From positions 3,035,001-3,099,000 of the forward strand of contig NZ_PKFQ01000001.1 of NCBI RefSeq assembly GCF_002939475.1: a stretch of 64,000 nt of DNA, read 5' to 3'. The position numbers and the translations under genes were made by a program. The DNA is from Streptomyces cinnamoneus (GTDB lineage: Bacteria > Actinomycetota > Actinomycetes > Streptomycetales > Streptomycetaceae). Below, piece by piece: positions 47,591 to 57,576 of this stretch (position 1 is the stretch's first letter; each line of letters begins with the position of its first letter). Under the pieces are notes generated by a model. That model saw nothing but the letters and a program-made list of their open reading frames with translations, searched no databases and was not told where the DNA came from.

Positions 47591-48532
47591 ATGCTGCATC
47601 TGCGGATCATCAGCCCCGCCGACCGCACCGACGAGATCGTCGCCCTCGCCGAGCGCACCGTGGGCGTCGCCCACCTCGCCGTCCTCACCGGTGCGGCCCG
47701 CAGCCCGCAGGGCGACATCGTGCTGTGCGACGTGGCGCGCGAGGCCGCCGACGAACTGCTGGAGGCGCTCGGCGAAGCGGGCGTCCCCCAGTGGGGGGCG
47801 ATCGCCGTCGACGGCGTGGACCTGATGCTCTCCCGGCGCGCCGAGGTCGCCAAGGAGGAGGCACCGGGCGAGGGCGCGGACGCGATCGTCTGGGAGTCGC
47901 TGGCCGGCGAGACCCACGAGGAGTCGACGCTGACCGTCACCTTCCTGGCGTTCCTGACGGTCGCCACGATGCTCGCCGCCTGCGGCGTGATCATCGACAG
48001 CGCGATCCTGATCGTCGGCGCGATGGCGGTGGGCCCGGAGTTCGGTCCGCTCGCCGGGCTGTGCACGGCCCTCGTGCGCCGCACCCCCCGCCTGGCGTGG
48101 CGCTCGCTCGCCGCCCTGCTCGTGGGCTTTCCGGTGGCCATGCTGGTGACCGGCGGCTTCAGCCTGCTGATGGACTGGCTGGGGCTCTTCCACGAGGCGA
48201 AGTTCCTCGCGCCGCGTCCGCAGACCGCCTTCATCTGGCAGCCGGACGCCTTCTCCTTCATCGTGGCGTTCCTGGCCGGCATCGCCGGGATCCTGTCCCT
48301 GACCTCGGCGAAGTCGGGGGCGCTGATCGGCGTGGCGATCTCGGTGACCACGGTGCCGGCGGCCGCGAACGCCGCCGTGGCGCTGTCCTACGGCAACTGG
48401 TCGGAGACCCGCGGCTCCGCCGTCCAGCTGGCACTGAACCTGCTGGGGATCGTCATCGCGGGCACGCTCACGCTGCTCGCCCAGAAGTGGTTCTGGGCGA
48501 GGCAGCGTGCCCGCGGGCCGGCCCGGGCCTGA
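47591..48532 (+). CDS. DUF389 integral membrane protein
   Basis: 313 residues. The N-terminal 110 form a soluble alpha/beta domain (MLHLRIISPADRTDEIVALAERT). The rest has about six membrane helices, including TFLAFLTVATMLAACGVIIDSAILIVGAMAVGPEFGPLAG, the DUF389 signature, and FLAGIAGILSLTSAKSGALIGVAISVTTVPAAA. Function of the family is unknown; transport is suspected. It follows coaA by 20 bases on the same strand. Confidence 0.9.
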   Translation: MLHLRIISPADRTDEIVALAERTVGVAHLAVLTGAARSPQGDIVLCDVAREAADELLEALGEAGVPQWGAIAVDGVDLMLSRRAEVAKEEAPGEGADAIVWESLAGETHEESTLTVTFLAFLTVATMLAACGVIIDSAILIVGAMAVGPEFGPLAGLCTALVRRTPRLAWRSLAALLVGFPVAMLVTGGFSLLMDWLGLFHEAKFLAPRPQTAFIWQPDAFSFIVAFLAGIAGILSLTSAKSGALIGVAISVTTVPAAANAAVALSYGNWSETRGSAVQLALNLLGIVIAGTLTLLAQKWFWARQRARGPARA

Positions 48533-48551
48533 GGGCCCCGGCCGGAGGGCG

Positions 48552-49910
48552 TCAGCCCAGCTCGGACTTGACCACGTCCGCCAGGCGCTGCGCCACCGCG
48601 CGCGCCTGCTCGATGTCGGCGGCCTCGACCATCACCCGCACGAGCGGCTCGGTGCCGGACGAGCGCAGCAGGACCCGGCCCGTGGCGCCCAGCTCGCGCT
48701 CGGCGGCGTTGACGGCGTCGGCCAGCTCCGCCGAGGAGCCCACGCGGGACTTGTCGACGTCGCGGACGTTGATCAGGATCTGCGGCAGCCGCTCCATGAC
48801 CCCGGCCAGCTCGGCCAGCGAGCGGCCCGTGGCGGCGACCCGCGAGGCCAGCATCAGACCGGTCAGGGTGCCGTCGCCGGTCGTGGCGTGGTCGAGGACG
48901 ATGACGTGGCCGGACTGCTCGCCGCCCAGGGCGAAGCCGTTCGCCTTCATCTCCTCCAGGACGTACCGGTCGCCGACCGAGGTCTGGACCAGCTCGACGC
49001 CCTCGCGCTCCATGGCCAGCTTGAAGCCGAGGTTCGACATGACGGTGGCGACGACGGTGTTCTTGCGCAGCGAGCCCGCCTCGCGCATCGCGAGGGCCAG
49101 GACGGCGAGGATCTGGTCGCCGTCGATCTCGTTGCCCTCGGCGTCCACGGCCAGGCAGCGGTCGGCGTCGCCGTCGTGGGCCACGCCCAGGTCGGCGCCG
49201 TGCTCGACGACGGCGGCGCGCAGCTTGTCCAGGTGCGTGGAGCCGCACTCGTGGTTGATGTTGAGGCCGTCGGGGTCGGTGCCGATGGTGACGACCTCGG
49301 CGCCGGCCCGCGAGAAGGCCTCGGGGGAGACGCGCGAGGCGGCGCCGTGGGCGCCGTCGATGACGACCTTGAGGCCGTCGAGGCGGTTGGGGAGGACACC
49401 GATCAGGTGGGCGACGTAGTTGTCGAAGCCCTGGTCGTAGTCGCGGACGCGGCCGACGCCGGCGCCGGTGGGCCGGTCCCAGGGCTCGCCGGAGGCGTGG
49501 GCGCGGTAGGTCCGCTCGATGCGGTCCTCAAGCTCGTCGGCGAGCTTGTGGCCGCCGCGGGCGAAGAACTTGATGCCGTTGTCGGGCATGGCGTTGTGGC
49601 TGGCGGAGAGCATCACGCCGAGGTCCGCGCCGAGGGCGCCCGTCAGATAGGCGACGGCGGGCGTGGGCAGCACGCCCACCCGCAGGACGTCCACGCCGGC
49701 GCTGGCGAGACCGGCCACCACGGCGGCCTCCAGGAACTCCCCGGACGCGCGCGGATCGCGGCCGACCACGGCCACCGGGCGGTGGCCCTCGAACGTACCC
49801 GCCTCGGCGAGCACGTGTGCCGCGGCGACCGACAGGCCGAGCGCCAGCTCCGCCGTCAGATCGGCGTTCGCGACACCGCGCACACCGTCCGTACCGAAGA
49901 GTCGTCCCAC
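48552..49910 (-). CDS. glmM: Phosphoglucosamine mutase
   Basis: 452 residues. It converts glucosamine 6-phosphate to glucosamine 1-phosphate. FGTDGVRG at 5-12, phosphoserine loop LSASHN with Ser104, Mg-binding DGDADRC, GEQSGH substrate loop and [12 protein letters not shown] phosphate-binding loop. GTG 49910 with GGAGG upstream; longer upstream reading is not supported. Works with glmS, 2.5 kb away. Confidence 0.97.
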   Translation of the reverse strand: MGRLFGTDGVRGVANADLTAELALGLSVAAAHVLAEAGTFEGHRPVAVVGRDPRASGEFLEAAVVAGLASAGVDVLRVGVLPTPAVAYLTGALGADLGVMLSASHNAMPDNGIKFFARGGHKLADELEDRIERTYRAHASGEPWDRPTGAGVGRVRDYDQGFDNYVAHLIGVLPNRLDGLKVVIDGAHGAASRVSPEAFSRAGAEVVTIGTDPDGLNINHECGSTHLDKLRAAVVEHGADLGVAHDGDADRCLAVDAEGNEIDGDQILAVLALAMREAGSLRKNTVVATVMSNLGFKLAMEREGVELVQTSVGDRYVLEEMKANGFALGGEQSGHVIVLDHATTGDGTLTGLMLASRVAATGRSLAELAGVMERLPQILINVRDVDKSRVGSSAELADAVNAAERELGATGRVLLRSSGTEPLVRVMVEAADIEQARAVAQRLADVVKSELG

Positions 49911-50245
49911 TGGTGTCCTCCGAAAAAGCGGGGCGGGGCCGCGCAGGGGCCCCCGAGATGAGGTGTCGGATCGGGTCGGGCCGGGGCAGGAGCGGACAGG
50001 GTACCGGGCGGGCCCTTGCCGGCCGGCCGGGCGGCAGCCCCTGGGGGGCCGTCGTCCGAAGAGATGGCTATCCACTTTTCCGGGTATCCAGCTGTTTCGC
50101 ATGGACGCGCGCTACGCGCGCCGCGCCCAGGCGATGTGCTCTCGGGCGATTCGCCGGATACGCCCCGGGCCGCCAATGGCCGAACGCCCCGGCGGGCACG
50201 GATCGTGCCGCCGGGGCGTTCGGGCAGTGCAGCGGAGCCGCGTGA
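49911..50245. other. Intergenic region between glmM and rpsI
   Basis: 335 bases holding the rpsI terminator (50181-50222) and, presumably, the glmM promoter. An AT-richer patch with TATCC motifs lies at 50068-50100. No gene is supported. Confidence 0.6.
50181..50222 (-). terminator. Terminator of the rplM-rpsI operon
   Basis: A strong hairpin: CGAACGCCCCGGCGG... pairs with ...CCGCCGGGGCGTTCG around a GAT loop with a one-base bulge, 24 bases past rpsI. Confidence 0.85.
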
Positions 50246-50749
50246 TTAGCGCTTGCTGTACTGCGGAGCCTTGCGGGCCTTCTTGAGACCGGCCTTCTTG
50301 CGCTCGACCGCACGGTCGTCGCGCTTGAGGAAGCCGGCCTTCTTCAGCGGGCCGCGGTTGTTGTCCACGTCGGCCTCGTTCAGCGCGCGGGCCACACCGA
50401 GGCGCAGGGCGCCGGCCTGGCCGGACACGCCGCCACCCGCGATGCGGGCGATGACGTCGTAGCGGTCGTCAAGCTCGAGCACCTTGAAGGGCTCGTTGAC
50501 TTCCTGCTGGTGCACCTTGTTGGGGAAGTAGTCCTCAAGGGTGCGACCGTTGATCTTCCACTTGCCGGAGCCCGGAACGATCCGGACGCGGGCGATGGCG
50601 TTCTTGCGACGGCCCAGGCCGGCGGCCGGCTGCGGGTCCCCGAAGCGGGACGCGAGGGACTCGGAGGTGTACTCCGACTCGACGACCTCGGTCTCGGTGG
50701 TGTACTCCTCGACGCCCTCGAGCGGGGTCTCGGCGGTGGTCTCAGCCAC
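50246..50749 (-). CDS. rpsI: 30S ribosomal protein uS9
   Basis: 167 residues. The N-terminal 40 are an acidic extension ([23 protein letters not shown]) usual in actinobacteria; the core starts [19 protein letters not shown] and ends [11 protein letters not shown], whose last Lys/Arg reach the P-site tRNA. It follows rplM by 39 bases. Confidence 0.98.
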   Translation of the reverse strand: MAETTAETPLEGVEEYTTETEVVESEYTSESLASRFGDPQPAAGLGRRKNAIARVRIVPGSGKWKINGRTLEDYFPNKVHQQEVNEPFKVLELDDRYDVIARIAGGGVSGQAGALRLGVARALNEADVDNNRGPLKKAGFLKRDDRAVERKKAGLKKARKAPQYSKR

Positions 50750-50788
50750 GATTCTCCTCAGACTTTCTGGTTCGGCGGTGGCCGGGAC

Positions 50789-51235
50789 TTAGCCCTGCTT
50801 GACCTGGGTGATCTCGAACGGAACGGGCTGCTGGGCGGCGTGCGGGTGCTGGTCGCCCGAGTAGACCTTCAGCTTCGAGAGCATCTGACGGCCGAGGGAG
50901 TTCTTGGGCAGCATGCCCTTGATCGCCTTCTCGACGGCCTTCTCGGGGTTCTTGTCGAGCAGCTCGTCGTAGCGGACGGCGCGCAGACCACCCGGGAAGC
51001 CGGAGTGGCGGTACGCCATCTTCTGCGACTTCTTGTTGCCGGACAGGTGCACCTTGTCGGCGTTGATGATGACGACGAAGTCACCCATGTCCATGTGCGG
51101 GGCGTACACGGGCTTGTGCTTGCCGCGCAGCAGGGAGGCAGCCTGAGAGGCCAGACGGCCCAGGACGACGTCCTGCGCGTCGATGATGTGCCACTGGCGC
51201 GTGACATCGCCGGGCTTGGGGCTGTACGTACGCAC
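50789..51235 (-). CDS. rplM: 50S ribosomal protein uL13
   Basis: 148 residues. [54 protein letters not shown] and [19 protein letters not shown] are canonical. GTG 51235 gives the usual N-terminus; the frame continues upstream into the leader. First gene of rplM-rpsI with its own promoter about 210 bases upstream. Confidence 0.97.
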   Translation of the reverse strand: MRTYSPKPGDVTRQWHIIDAQDVVLGRLASQAASLLRGKHKPVYAPHMDMGDFVVIINADKVHLSGNKKSQKMAYRHSGFPGGLRAVRYDELLDKNPEKAVEKAIKGMLPKNSLGRQMLSKLKVYSGDQHPHAAQQPVPFEITQVKQG

Positions 51236-51580
51236 GGTCGTAGCCTTCGCTTCTTCGTAATGGGGTTTCCCAGGCCACGAGGGCCGTGGGAACGGGTCCT
51301 GACACGGTCCACCCGATCGATCACACAGCTTTGGCCGCACGTCGGGGACGCAACCCGAGTGCCTGCCGCTGGCCATCGGCCCGGTGGACAAGCGTAAGGG
51401 CCCCTCGCGTGAGAACGACCAAGCCAATACGCATAACGAACTCGTAGAGTACCGGGAGCCCACCGGTGGGGTCAAAACACATGGTCCCACCGGTCGCGGG
51501 ACGCGGCCAGCGCCCGGCCGGCCGCCCCGCGCGGCCCGGGCCGTGCCCCGGGGCCGCACTGATCCACACGGCGCGCCGCC
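51236..51580. other. rplM leader and promoter region
   Basis: 345 bases: promoter at 51447-51476, then a leader of about 200 bases before rplM with a hairpin-forming stretch (CCACGGCC and its partner near 51274-51292). The part next to 51580 is the 3' flank of the ABC-F gene. No coding frame is supported. Confidence 0.6.
51447..51476 (-). promoter_or_regulatory. rplM promoter
   Basis: Minus-strand TTGACC (51476-51471), 18-base spacer, TACTCT (51452-51447). The spacer contains the perfect dyad CCCACCGGTGGG (51460-51471), and CCCACCGGT recurs at 51486-51494, upstream of the -35. Confidence 0.75.
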
Positions 51581-53200
51581 CTACCGCTTCCGCGCCACGC
51601 GCCCCTCGTCCCACACCGGCTCCGGCACCTCCCGCACCCGGCCGTCCGCGCCGAAGACCAGGAAGCGGTCGAAGGACCGGGCGAACCACCGGTCGTGCGT
51701 GACCGCCAGCACGGTCCCCTCGTACGCCTCCAGGCCCTCCTGGAGCGCCTCCGCGCTCTCCAGGTCCAGGTTGTCCGTCGGCTCGTCCAGCAGCAGGGCC
51801 GTGGTCCCCGCCAGCTCCAGGAGCAGGATCTGGAAGCGCGCCTGCTGGCCGCCCGACAGCTTCTCGAAGGGCTGGTCGCCCTGGCGCTCCAGCTCGTAGC
51901 GGCGCAGCGCCGACATCGCGCCCCCGCGGTCCTTGGCGTGCTCCGTCCACAGGATGTCGACGAGGGTGCGGCCCATCAGCTCCGGGTGGGCGTGCGTCTG
52001 CGCGAAGTGACCGGGCACGACGCGGGCGCCCAGCTTCCACCCGCCGGTGTGCGCGACGTCCTCTCCGGCGAGGAGGCGCAGGAAGTGGGACTTCCCCGAG
52101 CCGTTGCTGCCGAGCACCGCGACCCGCTCCCCGTAGAAGACCTCCAGGTCGAACGGGTTCATCAGGCCGGTCAGCTCCAGTTGCGCGCAGGTCACGGCGC
52201 GCACGCCCGTGCGCCCGCCGCGCAGCCGCATGCGGATGTCCTGCTCGCGCGGCGGCTCCGGCGGCGGGCCGGCCTCCTCGAACTTCCGCAGCCGGGTCTG
52301 GGCGGCGGCGTAGCGGGAGGCCATCTCGTGGCTGACGGCCGCCGCCTGCCGGAGCGTGATCACCAGCTTCTTCAGCTGGGCGTGCTTCTCGTCCCAGCGG
52401 CGGCGCAGCTCCTCGAAGCGGGCGAAGCGCTCCTTGCGGGCCTCGTGGTACGTGCCGAAGCCGCCGCCGTGCACCCAGACGTCGCTGCCCGCGGGCCCCG
52501 GTTCGACGCTGATGATCTTCTCGGCGGCGCGGGCCAGCAGCTCCCGGTCGTGGGAGACGAAGAGCACCGTCTTCTTCGTCTCGCGCAGCCGCTCCTCCAG
52601 CCAGCGCTTGCCGGGGACGTCCAGGTAGTTGTCCGGCTCGTCCAGGAGCAGCACCTCGTCCGTGCCGCGCAGCAGCGACTCCAGGACGAGCCGCTTCTGC
52701 TCACCGCCGGAGAGGGTGCGCACCTGGCGCCACTGGGCCTTCTCGTACGGGACGCCGAGCGCGGCCATGGTGCACATGTCCCAGGTGGTCTCGGCCTCGT
52801 AGCCCCGGGCCTCGGCCCAGTCGGCCAGCGCCTGGGCGTAGGCCATCTGCGCGGCCTCGTCGTCCACGGTCATGATCGCGTTCTCGGCGGCGTCGACGGC
52901 CTTCGCGGCCGCGCGGACACGGGGCTGGGCCACGGAGACCAGCAGGTCGCGGACCGTGCGCTCGTCCCGCACGGAACCCACGAACTGCGGCATGACGCCC
53001 AGCCCGCCGGAGACGGTGACCGAGCCGCCGTGCGGCTGGAGCTCGCCGGAGATCAGCCGCATCAGCGTGGTCTTGCCCGCGCCGTTGGCCCCCACGAGGG
53101 CGACCGAGGCGCCCTCTCCCACCCGGAACGACACGTCGCCGAGCAAGGGCCTCCCGTCCGGAAGGTCGTACTCCAGATGTGCCGCTTCCACATGTCCCAT
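51581..53200 (-). CDS. ABC-F family ATPase
   Basis: 539 residues with two ABC domains in one chain and no membrane segment. Domain 1: Walker A GANGAGKTT (37-45), signature LSGGEQKR (163-170), Walker B LLLDEPDNYLD (184-194). A charged helical linker follows (about 255-310). Domain 2: Walker A GSNGSGKSH (364-372), signature LSGGQQAR and Walker B LLLDEPTDNLD. ABC-F proteins act on the ribosome, as translation factors or antibiotic-protection factors. ATG 53200 is preferred; an open extension upstream overlaps the divergent gene. Specific role unknown. Confidence 0.93.
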   Translation of the reverse strand: MGHVEAAHLEYDLPDGRPLLGDVSFRVGEGASVALVGANGAGKTTLMRLISGELQPHGGSVTVSGGLGVMPQFVGSVRDERTVRDLLVSVAQPRVRAAAKAVDAAENAIMTVDDEAAQMAYAQALADWAEARGYEAETTWDMCTMAALGVPYEKAQWRQVRTLSGGEQKRLVLESLLRGTDEVLLLDEPDNYLDVPGKRWLEERLRETKKTVLFVSHDRELLARAAEKIISVEPGPAGSDVWVHGGGFGTYHEARKERFARFEELRRRWDEKHAQLKKLVITLRQAAAVSHEMASRYAAAQTRLRKFEEAGPPPEPPREQDIRMRLRGGRTGVRAVTCAQLELTGLMNPFDLEVFYGERVAVLGSNGSGKSHFLRLLAGEDVAHTGGWKLGARVVPGHFAQTHAHPELMGRTLVDILWTEHAKDRGGAMSALRRYELERQGDQPFEKLSGGQQARFQILLLELAGTTALLLDEPTDNLDLESAEALQEGLEAYEGTVLAVTHDRWFARSFDRFLVFGADGRVREVPEPVWDEGRVARKR

Positions 53201-53254
53201 ACGGCGATTCTCCCGGGTGCCGGGGCAGCGACCAAGCGGTTTACCATGCACGCC

Positions 53255-54283
53255 ATGAGCTTTGGGCAGGGTGGGCCGCAGGGGGCCCCGGGGGATTCTC
53301 AGGCGTCCGCACCCCAGGGGGCGCCGCCTCCGGGGACGCCGGCGCGCCCCGGCCCGCCCCCGGCCGCGGCCGGCACGCCCGCGCCCTGGCCCCAGGCCCC
53401 GGTCCTGCCGCAGCCCCAGCCCGCCTTCGCCCCGCCGCAACCGCAGACCGCGCAGACCCCGGACTGGGCGGCCCTCGCCGACGACAGCGCCGCCCGCGAC
53501 CGCCGCCGCAAGTGGCTGCTGATAGGCGGCGGCGTGCTCGCCACCGGCGCGGTCGCCGCGATCGTGGCCACCGCCGTGATCAAGACCGGCAAGGGCGACA
53601 AGACCCTGCCCGCCGCGGAGAAGCTCCCCAGCGCCTCGCCGAGCGCCCCCGAGCCGTCGTTCTCCCAGGTCGCGCCGCCGCCCCCGCCCAACCCGCGGGA
53701 GTTCATAGCCAGCGCGGACAAGGACAAGGCGCCGCTCACCACGAAGACGCTCTTCCCCCACTCCAAGCCGTCCCTGGACAAGCGCAGCTACGACCGCGCC
53801 GCCACCGACACCACCAGCGACTGCGCGAGCGTCGGCCAGGGCGGCCTCGGCCAGGTCCTGGCCCGCAACGACTGCCGCAAGGTCCTGCGCGCCACCTACG
53901 TACGGGACGGGGTCGCCGTCACCGTCGGCGTGGCCGTCTTCGACACCAAGGCCAAGGCCGACCAGGTGAAGGAGCAGGCCACGGGCAACATCGCCGCCCT
54001 GACCGAGGGCGAGGCGCCCACCTTCTGCCAGGCCACCTCGTGCCGGCTGACCGCCAACGCCGAGGGCCGCTACGCGTACTTCACCGTGGCCGGCTACACC
54101 AACGGCTCCGCGGTCCCCTCCGACGACGCCAAGGCGCTCCAGGCCGGCCGCGACGTGGCGGGCTACACCTTCCGCCGGATCATGGCCCGCGCCAACGAGC
54201 AGGCGTCCGCGGCGGCGGCACCGCCCAAGTCCTCGTCCCAGCCGTCCGCCAAGGCCTCGGCCTCCTCCCAGGCGAAGGCGTAG
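53255..54283 (+). CDS. Proline-rich single-pass membrane protein, hypothetical
   Basis: 342 residues. N-terminal 75 residues are Pro/Gly/Gln-rich and cytoplasmic; one membrane helix follows (WLLIGGGVLATGAVAAIVATAVI), then a Ser/Pro linker and an external domain (about 140-305) with four cysteines (DCASVGQ, RNDCRKVLRAT, TFCQATSCRLTA) that could form two disulfides, and an Ala/Ser/Lys tail. ATG 53246 is an alternative start. No family recognised; topology resembles actinobacterial proteins with external sensor-like domains. Confidence 0.8.
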   Translation: MSFGQGGPQGAPGDSQASAPQGAPPPGTPARPGPPPAAAGTPAPWPQAPVLPQPQPAFAPPQPQTAQTPDWAALADDSAARDRRRKWLLIGGGVLATGAVAAIVATAVIKTGKGDKTLPAAEKLPSASPSAPEPSFSQVAPPPPPNPREFIASADKDKAPLTTKTLFPHSKPSLDKRSYDRAATDTTSDCASVGQGGLGQVLARNDCRKVLRATYVRDGVAVTVGVAVFDTKAKADQVKEQATGNIAALTEGEAPTFCQATSCRLTANAEGRYAYFTVAGYTNGSAVPSDDAKALQAGRDVAGYTFRRIMARANEQASAAAAPPKSSSQPSAKASASSQAKA

Positions 54284-54295
54284 GCACGGCGTGGG

Positions 54296-55144
54296 TCACT
54301 CCTCACCCTCGTCGTCCTCGTCCTCCCCTGCCTCGCCGCCCTCCGCGGACCAGGGCTCGGCGCCCGGCCTGCTCGGCGGGGCCGTGGGCGGCCGTTCCGC
54401 CCGCTCCAGGCCCTCGACCTTCGCCACCTGCGCCGCCACCAGCGACCCGGGGATCTCCACGCGGTCCGGATCGGCCAGGTTGGTCACGAAGAACATCGAG
54501 AGGGTGTCGCCGGTCCGCACCACCGTGACCAGGCTCGGCGCCTCCTCGGCCGCGTTCACCAGCCCGTACGCCACCGCCTCGTCACCCAGTGCGGGCGCCG
54601 GCAGGACGCGTACGGCCTCGAACTCCTGGGGCTGGCCCTCGCCGGTCGTCATGCGGAAGCCGTCCGCGCACTCCTCCGCGGCCCCGCGCAGCTCCCGCAG
54701 CGTGGTCCGGGCGCCGTCGTCGTCGTACCTGGACACCCGGATCGTGCCCATGAGGCCGTCGAAGTCCTGGTCGCGGGCGGCCCGGGCGAAGGTGTCGACC
54801 ACCGACGCCACCGGCTCGGGCTGCGGCTGGGAGCCCAGCGCCACCACCAGCGGCCGGCACGGCTCCCGGTCCGTCTCCGGCAGCCCGCCGCCCGCCGTGC
54901 CCGGCGACGCCTTCTCGACCAGGAAGCCGGGCACCTCCTGCGCGCCCAGCTCCACGTGTCTGAGCTGGTTGCCGGTGAGCACCTTCACCGCCTGGCGCTC
55001 GTCCTTACCCTCACCGGCCCGGCCGCCCGCGCCGGCGGAGCCCGCCTCGGCGGCCCCGTCCGGCCCCGTGCCGGAGCCGATGCCGCACCCGGCCGTGAGA
55101 CCCAGCACCGCGATCGCGGCGACACCCGTCGACAACGCCCTCAC
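54296..55144 (-). CDS. Hypothetical lipoprotein
   Basis: 282 residues from GTG 55144. Signal peptide with lipobox LTAGC (about residue 20), then a Gly/Ala/Glu-rich linker and a domain of about 200 residues (VKVLTGNQLRHVELG, DTFARAARDQDFDGLMGTIRVSRY, SLVTVVRTGDTLSMFFVTNL) reminiscent of PknH-type sensor-like external domains. The tail is strongly acidic. Convergent with the membrane protein gene, 12 bases apart. Function unknown. Confidence 0.82.
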   Translation of the reverse strand: MRALSTGVAAIAVLGLTAGCGIGSGTGPDGAAEAGSAGAGGRAGEGKDERQAVKVLTGNQLRHVELGAQEVPGFLVEKASPGTAGGGLPETDREPCRPLVVALGSQPQPEPVASVVDTFARAARDQDFDGLMGTIRVSRYDDDGARTTLRELRGAAEECADGFRMTTGEGQPQEFEAVRVLPAPALGDEAVAYGLVNAAEEAPSLVTVVRTGDTLSMFFVTNLADPDRVEIPGSLVAAQVAKVEGLERAERPPTAPPSRPGAEPWSAEGGEAGEDEDDEGEE

Positions 55145-55389
55145 GATTCCCGCCTTCCAGCGCCCGCCGAGCGGCCCTCCAGGGACCACCCGGCCTTCTT
55201 GCGACGTGACCCACGCCACAATGTAGGCTGCGCAGGCAACCGAAATCCCTCCCAACGGTCTTAACCGGCGGATCGGACCTCAAGACAACCAAGCACACGG
55301 GCCGGTCCCCAACGGGACGACCCGGGACATCACCCAGGCCAGGGGGAAGGACGGACGCGGCGCATCCGGCGTGCCGCGCACACACCGCC

Positions 55390-57537
55390 ATGAAGATCTC
55401 TTTCCTTTTGCAGAACGCCTACGGCATCGGCGGCACGATCCGCTCCACGTTCAACGTCGCCAGCGCGCTCGCCGCCCGGCACGACGTGGAGATCGTGTCC
55501 ACCATCAGGAGCGGTGAGCGCCCCAAACTCCCCCTGAGCCCCAAGGTCAAGCTGGTCAACCTCATCGACCGGCGCGCCGAGAAGGGCGCCGACCGGGACC
55601 ACGCCCTGCTCGAACAGGACAGCCGGTACATCCCGCCGGTCGAGGCCAAGGGCGCCCACTTCAGCGCCCTCACCGACCAGCGGGTCGCCGAACACCTCGC
55701 CCGCACGGACGCCGACGTCGTCGTCGCCACCCGGCCGGGCCTCGTGATGTACCTCGCCGAGTTCGGCCAGGACCGCTATCTGCGGATCGGCCAGGAGCAC
55801 CGGATCTACGGCACCCACGAGCCGACCATCCGCGCCTACCAGGACACCGCCATCCCGCGCCTGGACGCGCACACCACCGTCTCCGAGGCGGACGCGAAGA
55901 CCCACCGGGAGCAGTTCCCCGAGGCCAAGACGAAGATCGTCTGCCTGCCCAACGGCTGCCCCCCGTCGGAGGTCGAGCCCTCCGACGGCACCGCCAAGCT
56001 CGTCGTCGCCGCCGGCCGGCTCATCCCCGTCAAGCGGTACGACCTCCTCGTCTCCGCCTGGGCCACCGTCACCGCCGCCCGCCCGGACTGGAAGCTGCGC
56101 ATCTACGGCCGCGGCCCCGAGCTGGCCAAGCTGCGCGCCCAGATCGACCGCCTGGGCCTGAACGACACCCTCACGCTCATGGGCGCCCACTCCCCCATCG
56201 AGACCGAGTGGGCCAAGGGCTCCATCGCCGCCGTGACCTCCCGCGAGGAGTCCTTCGGCATGACGATCGTCGAGGCCATGGGCTGCGGCGTGCCCGTCGT
56301 CGCCACCGACTGCCCGCACGGCCCCGGCGAGATCATCACCGACGGCGAGGACGGCCTCCTCGTCCCCGTCGGCGACAGCGACGCCATCGCCAAGGGCCTG
56401 CTCAAGCTGATCGAGGACGACGAGCTGCGCCGCACCATGGGTGCCGCGGCCCGCGAGTCCGCCCAGCGCTACGCCCCCGAGCGCATCGCCGACGCCTACC
56501 TGGAGCTGATCGACAGTCTCGGCGGCCCCCGGGTCGCCCCCGGCGACACCGGCGCCCAGGCCACGGCGAAGGCCCCCGCCAAGGCGACGGTCAAGCCCGC
56601 CGCCAAGGCCGAGCGGTCGCCGCTGGCCACGCTGCTGCGCCGCACCGCGGGCAAGATCGTCCGCCCGCTGCGCCGCCGCGCCGCCGCCCCGGCCAAGCCG
56701 GCGGCCGAGAAGGCGCCGGCCAAGCCCGTCCTCAAGCCGCTGCGTCCCGTGGCCTCCTGCCGCGTCGACGCCCACGGCGACATCCACGTCCTCGTCCAGC
56801 GCAAGGGCCTCAGCGGCGAGAACCTCTCCCTCACCGTCACCCGCCGCAAGGAGGGCAAGCCGGTCGCCGTGCCGCTCACGCCCCCCGCCGACGGCAAGGG
56901 CCCCTGGACGGCCGTGCTCAAGCGGAGCGAGCTGCGGCTGGCCGAGGGCCGCTGGGACCTGCACGTGGTGCGCCCGGCCGACAAGGCCCGCCGCCGCGTC
57001 GTCTCCCACCTCGCGGAGGGCCGCGGCCTGGTCGACCTCCAGCCGCTGCCCGGCGCGCCCTTCACCTGGTGGGTGCCCTACCCGACCGTCGACGGCTTCC
57101 TGGCGCTGCGCGCCTGGTACCGCGACGCCCACGCCGAGGCCCGCTCCATCAAGGCCGACGACGAGGCGTTCACGGTCGAAGGCACCCTGCACGGCACGGA
57201 GTTCACGGACGGCCGCAAGGCCGTCCTGTCCGGCACGCCGCGCGGCGACAACGCCTCCGAGGTGTCGGTGGACGTCGAGGTCGTGGACGCCACGACCTTC
57301 CGCTTCACCGTCCCCTACGAGCGGCTGCACGCGGCGCGGCGCGGTGCGGACAGCGCCACCTGGGACCTGTCCCTGCGAACCGCCCCCGGCGGCGAGCCGG
57401 TGCGCGTCGCCCGGCTCACCGGCGACATCGTCGACCGCAACAAGACGGACGTCCACCCGACCGTGGGCGGGGTCCGGCCGTACTTCACGGTGAACAGCGA
57501 CCTGGCGGTCAACGTCCCGGCGGACGAGACCGCCTGA
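55390..57537 (+). CDS. Glycosyltransferase family 4-type protein with long C-terminal extension
   Basis: 715 residues. Residues 1-385 form a GT-B enzyme: LLQNAYGIGGTIRSTFNVASAL at the start, VVVAAGRLIPVKRYDLLVSAW (nucleotide domain) and EESFGMTIVEAMGCGVPVVATD with the EX7E motif. Residues about 390-450 are an Ala/Lys/Pro-rich linker, and about 455-705 a beta-rich region with two similar halves (HGDIHVLVQRKG, and later AFTVEGTLHGTEFTDGRKAVL), as in actinobacterial teichoic-acid or surface-glycan transferases. Acceptor unknown; probably a wall polymer. Confidence 0.88.
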   Translation: MKISFLLQNAYGIGGTIRSTFNVASALAARHDVEIVSTIRSGERPKLPLSPKVKLVNLIDRRAEKGADRDHALLEQDSRYIPPVEAKGAHFSALTDQRVAEHLARTDADVVVATRPGLVMYLAEFGQDRYLRIGQEHRIYGTHEPTIRAYQDTAIPRLDAHTTVSEADAKTHREQFPEAKTKIVCLPNGCPPSEVEPSDGTAKLVVAAGRLIPVKRYDLLVSAWATVTAARPDWKLRIYGRGPELAKLRAQIDRLGLNDTLTLMGAHSPIETEWAKGSIAAVTSREESFGMTIVEAMGCGVPVVATDCPHGPGEIITDGEDGLLVPVGDSDAIAKGLLKLIEDDELRRTMGAAARESAQRYAPERIADAYLELIDSLGGPRVAPGDTGAQATAKAPAKATVKPAAKAERSPLATLLRRTAGKIVRPLRRRAAAPAKPAAEKAPAKPVLKPLRPVASCRVDAHGDIHVLVQRKGLSGENLSLTVTRRKEGKPVAVPLTPPADGKGPWTAVLKRSELRLAEGRWDLHVVRPADKARRRVVSHLAEGRGLVDLQPLPGAPFTWWVPYPTVDGFLALRAWYRDAHAEARSIKADDEAFTVEGTLHGTEFTDGRKAVLSGTPRGDNASEVSVDVEVVDATTFRFTVPYERLHAARRGADSATWDLSLRTAPGGEPVRVARLTGDIVDRNKTDVHPTVGGVRPYFTVNSDLAVNVPADETA

Positions 57538-57576
57538 CGGGGAGTCCGGGGGCGCGAGCCCCCGGAACCCTCCCTC

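Noticed and set aside
55330..57456. Long minus-strand open frame opposite the glycosyltransferase
   Set aside because: Shadow; the plus frame has GT-B motifs and normal codon bias.
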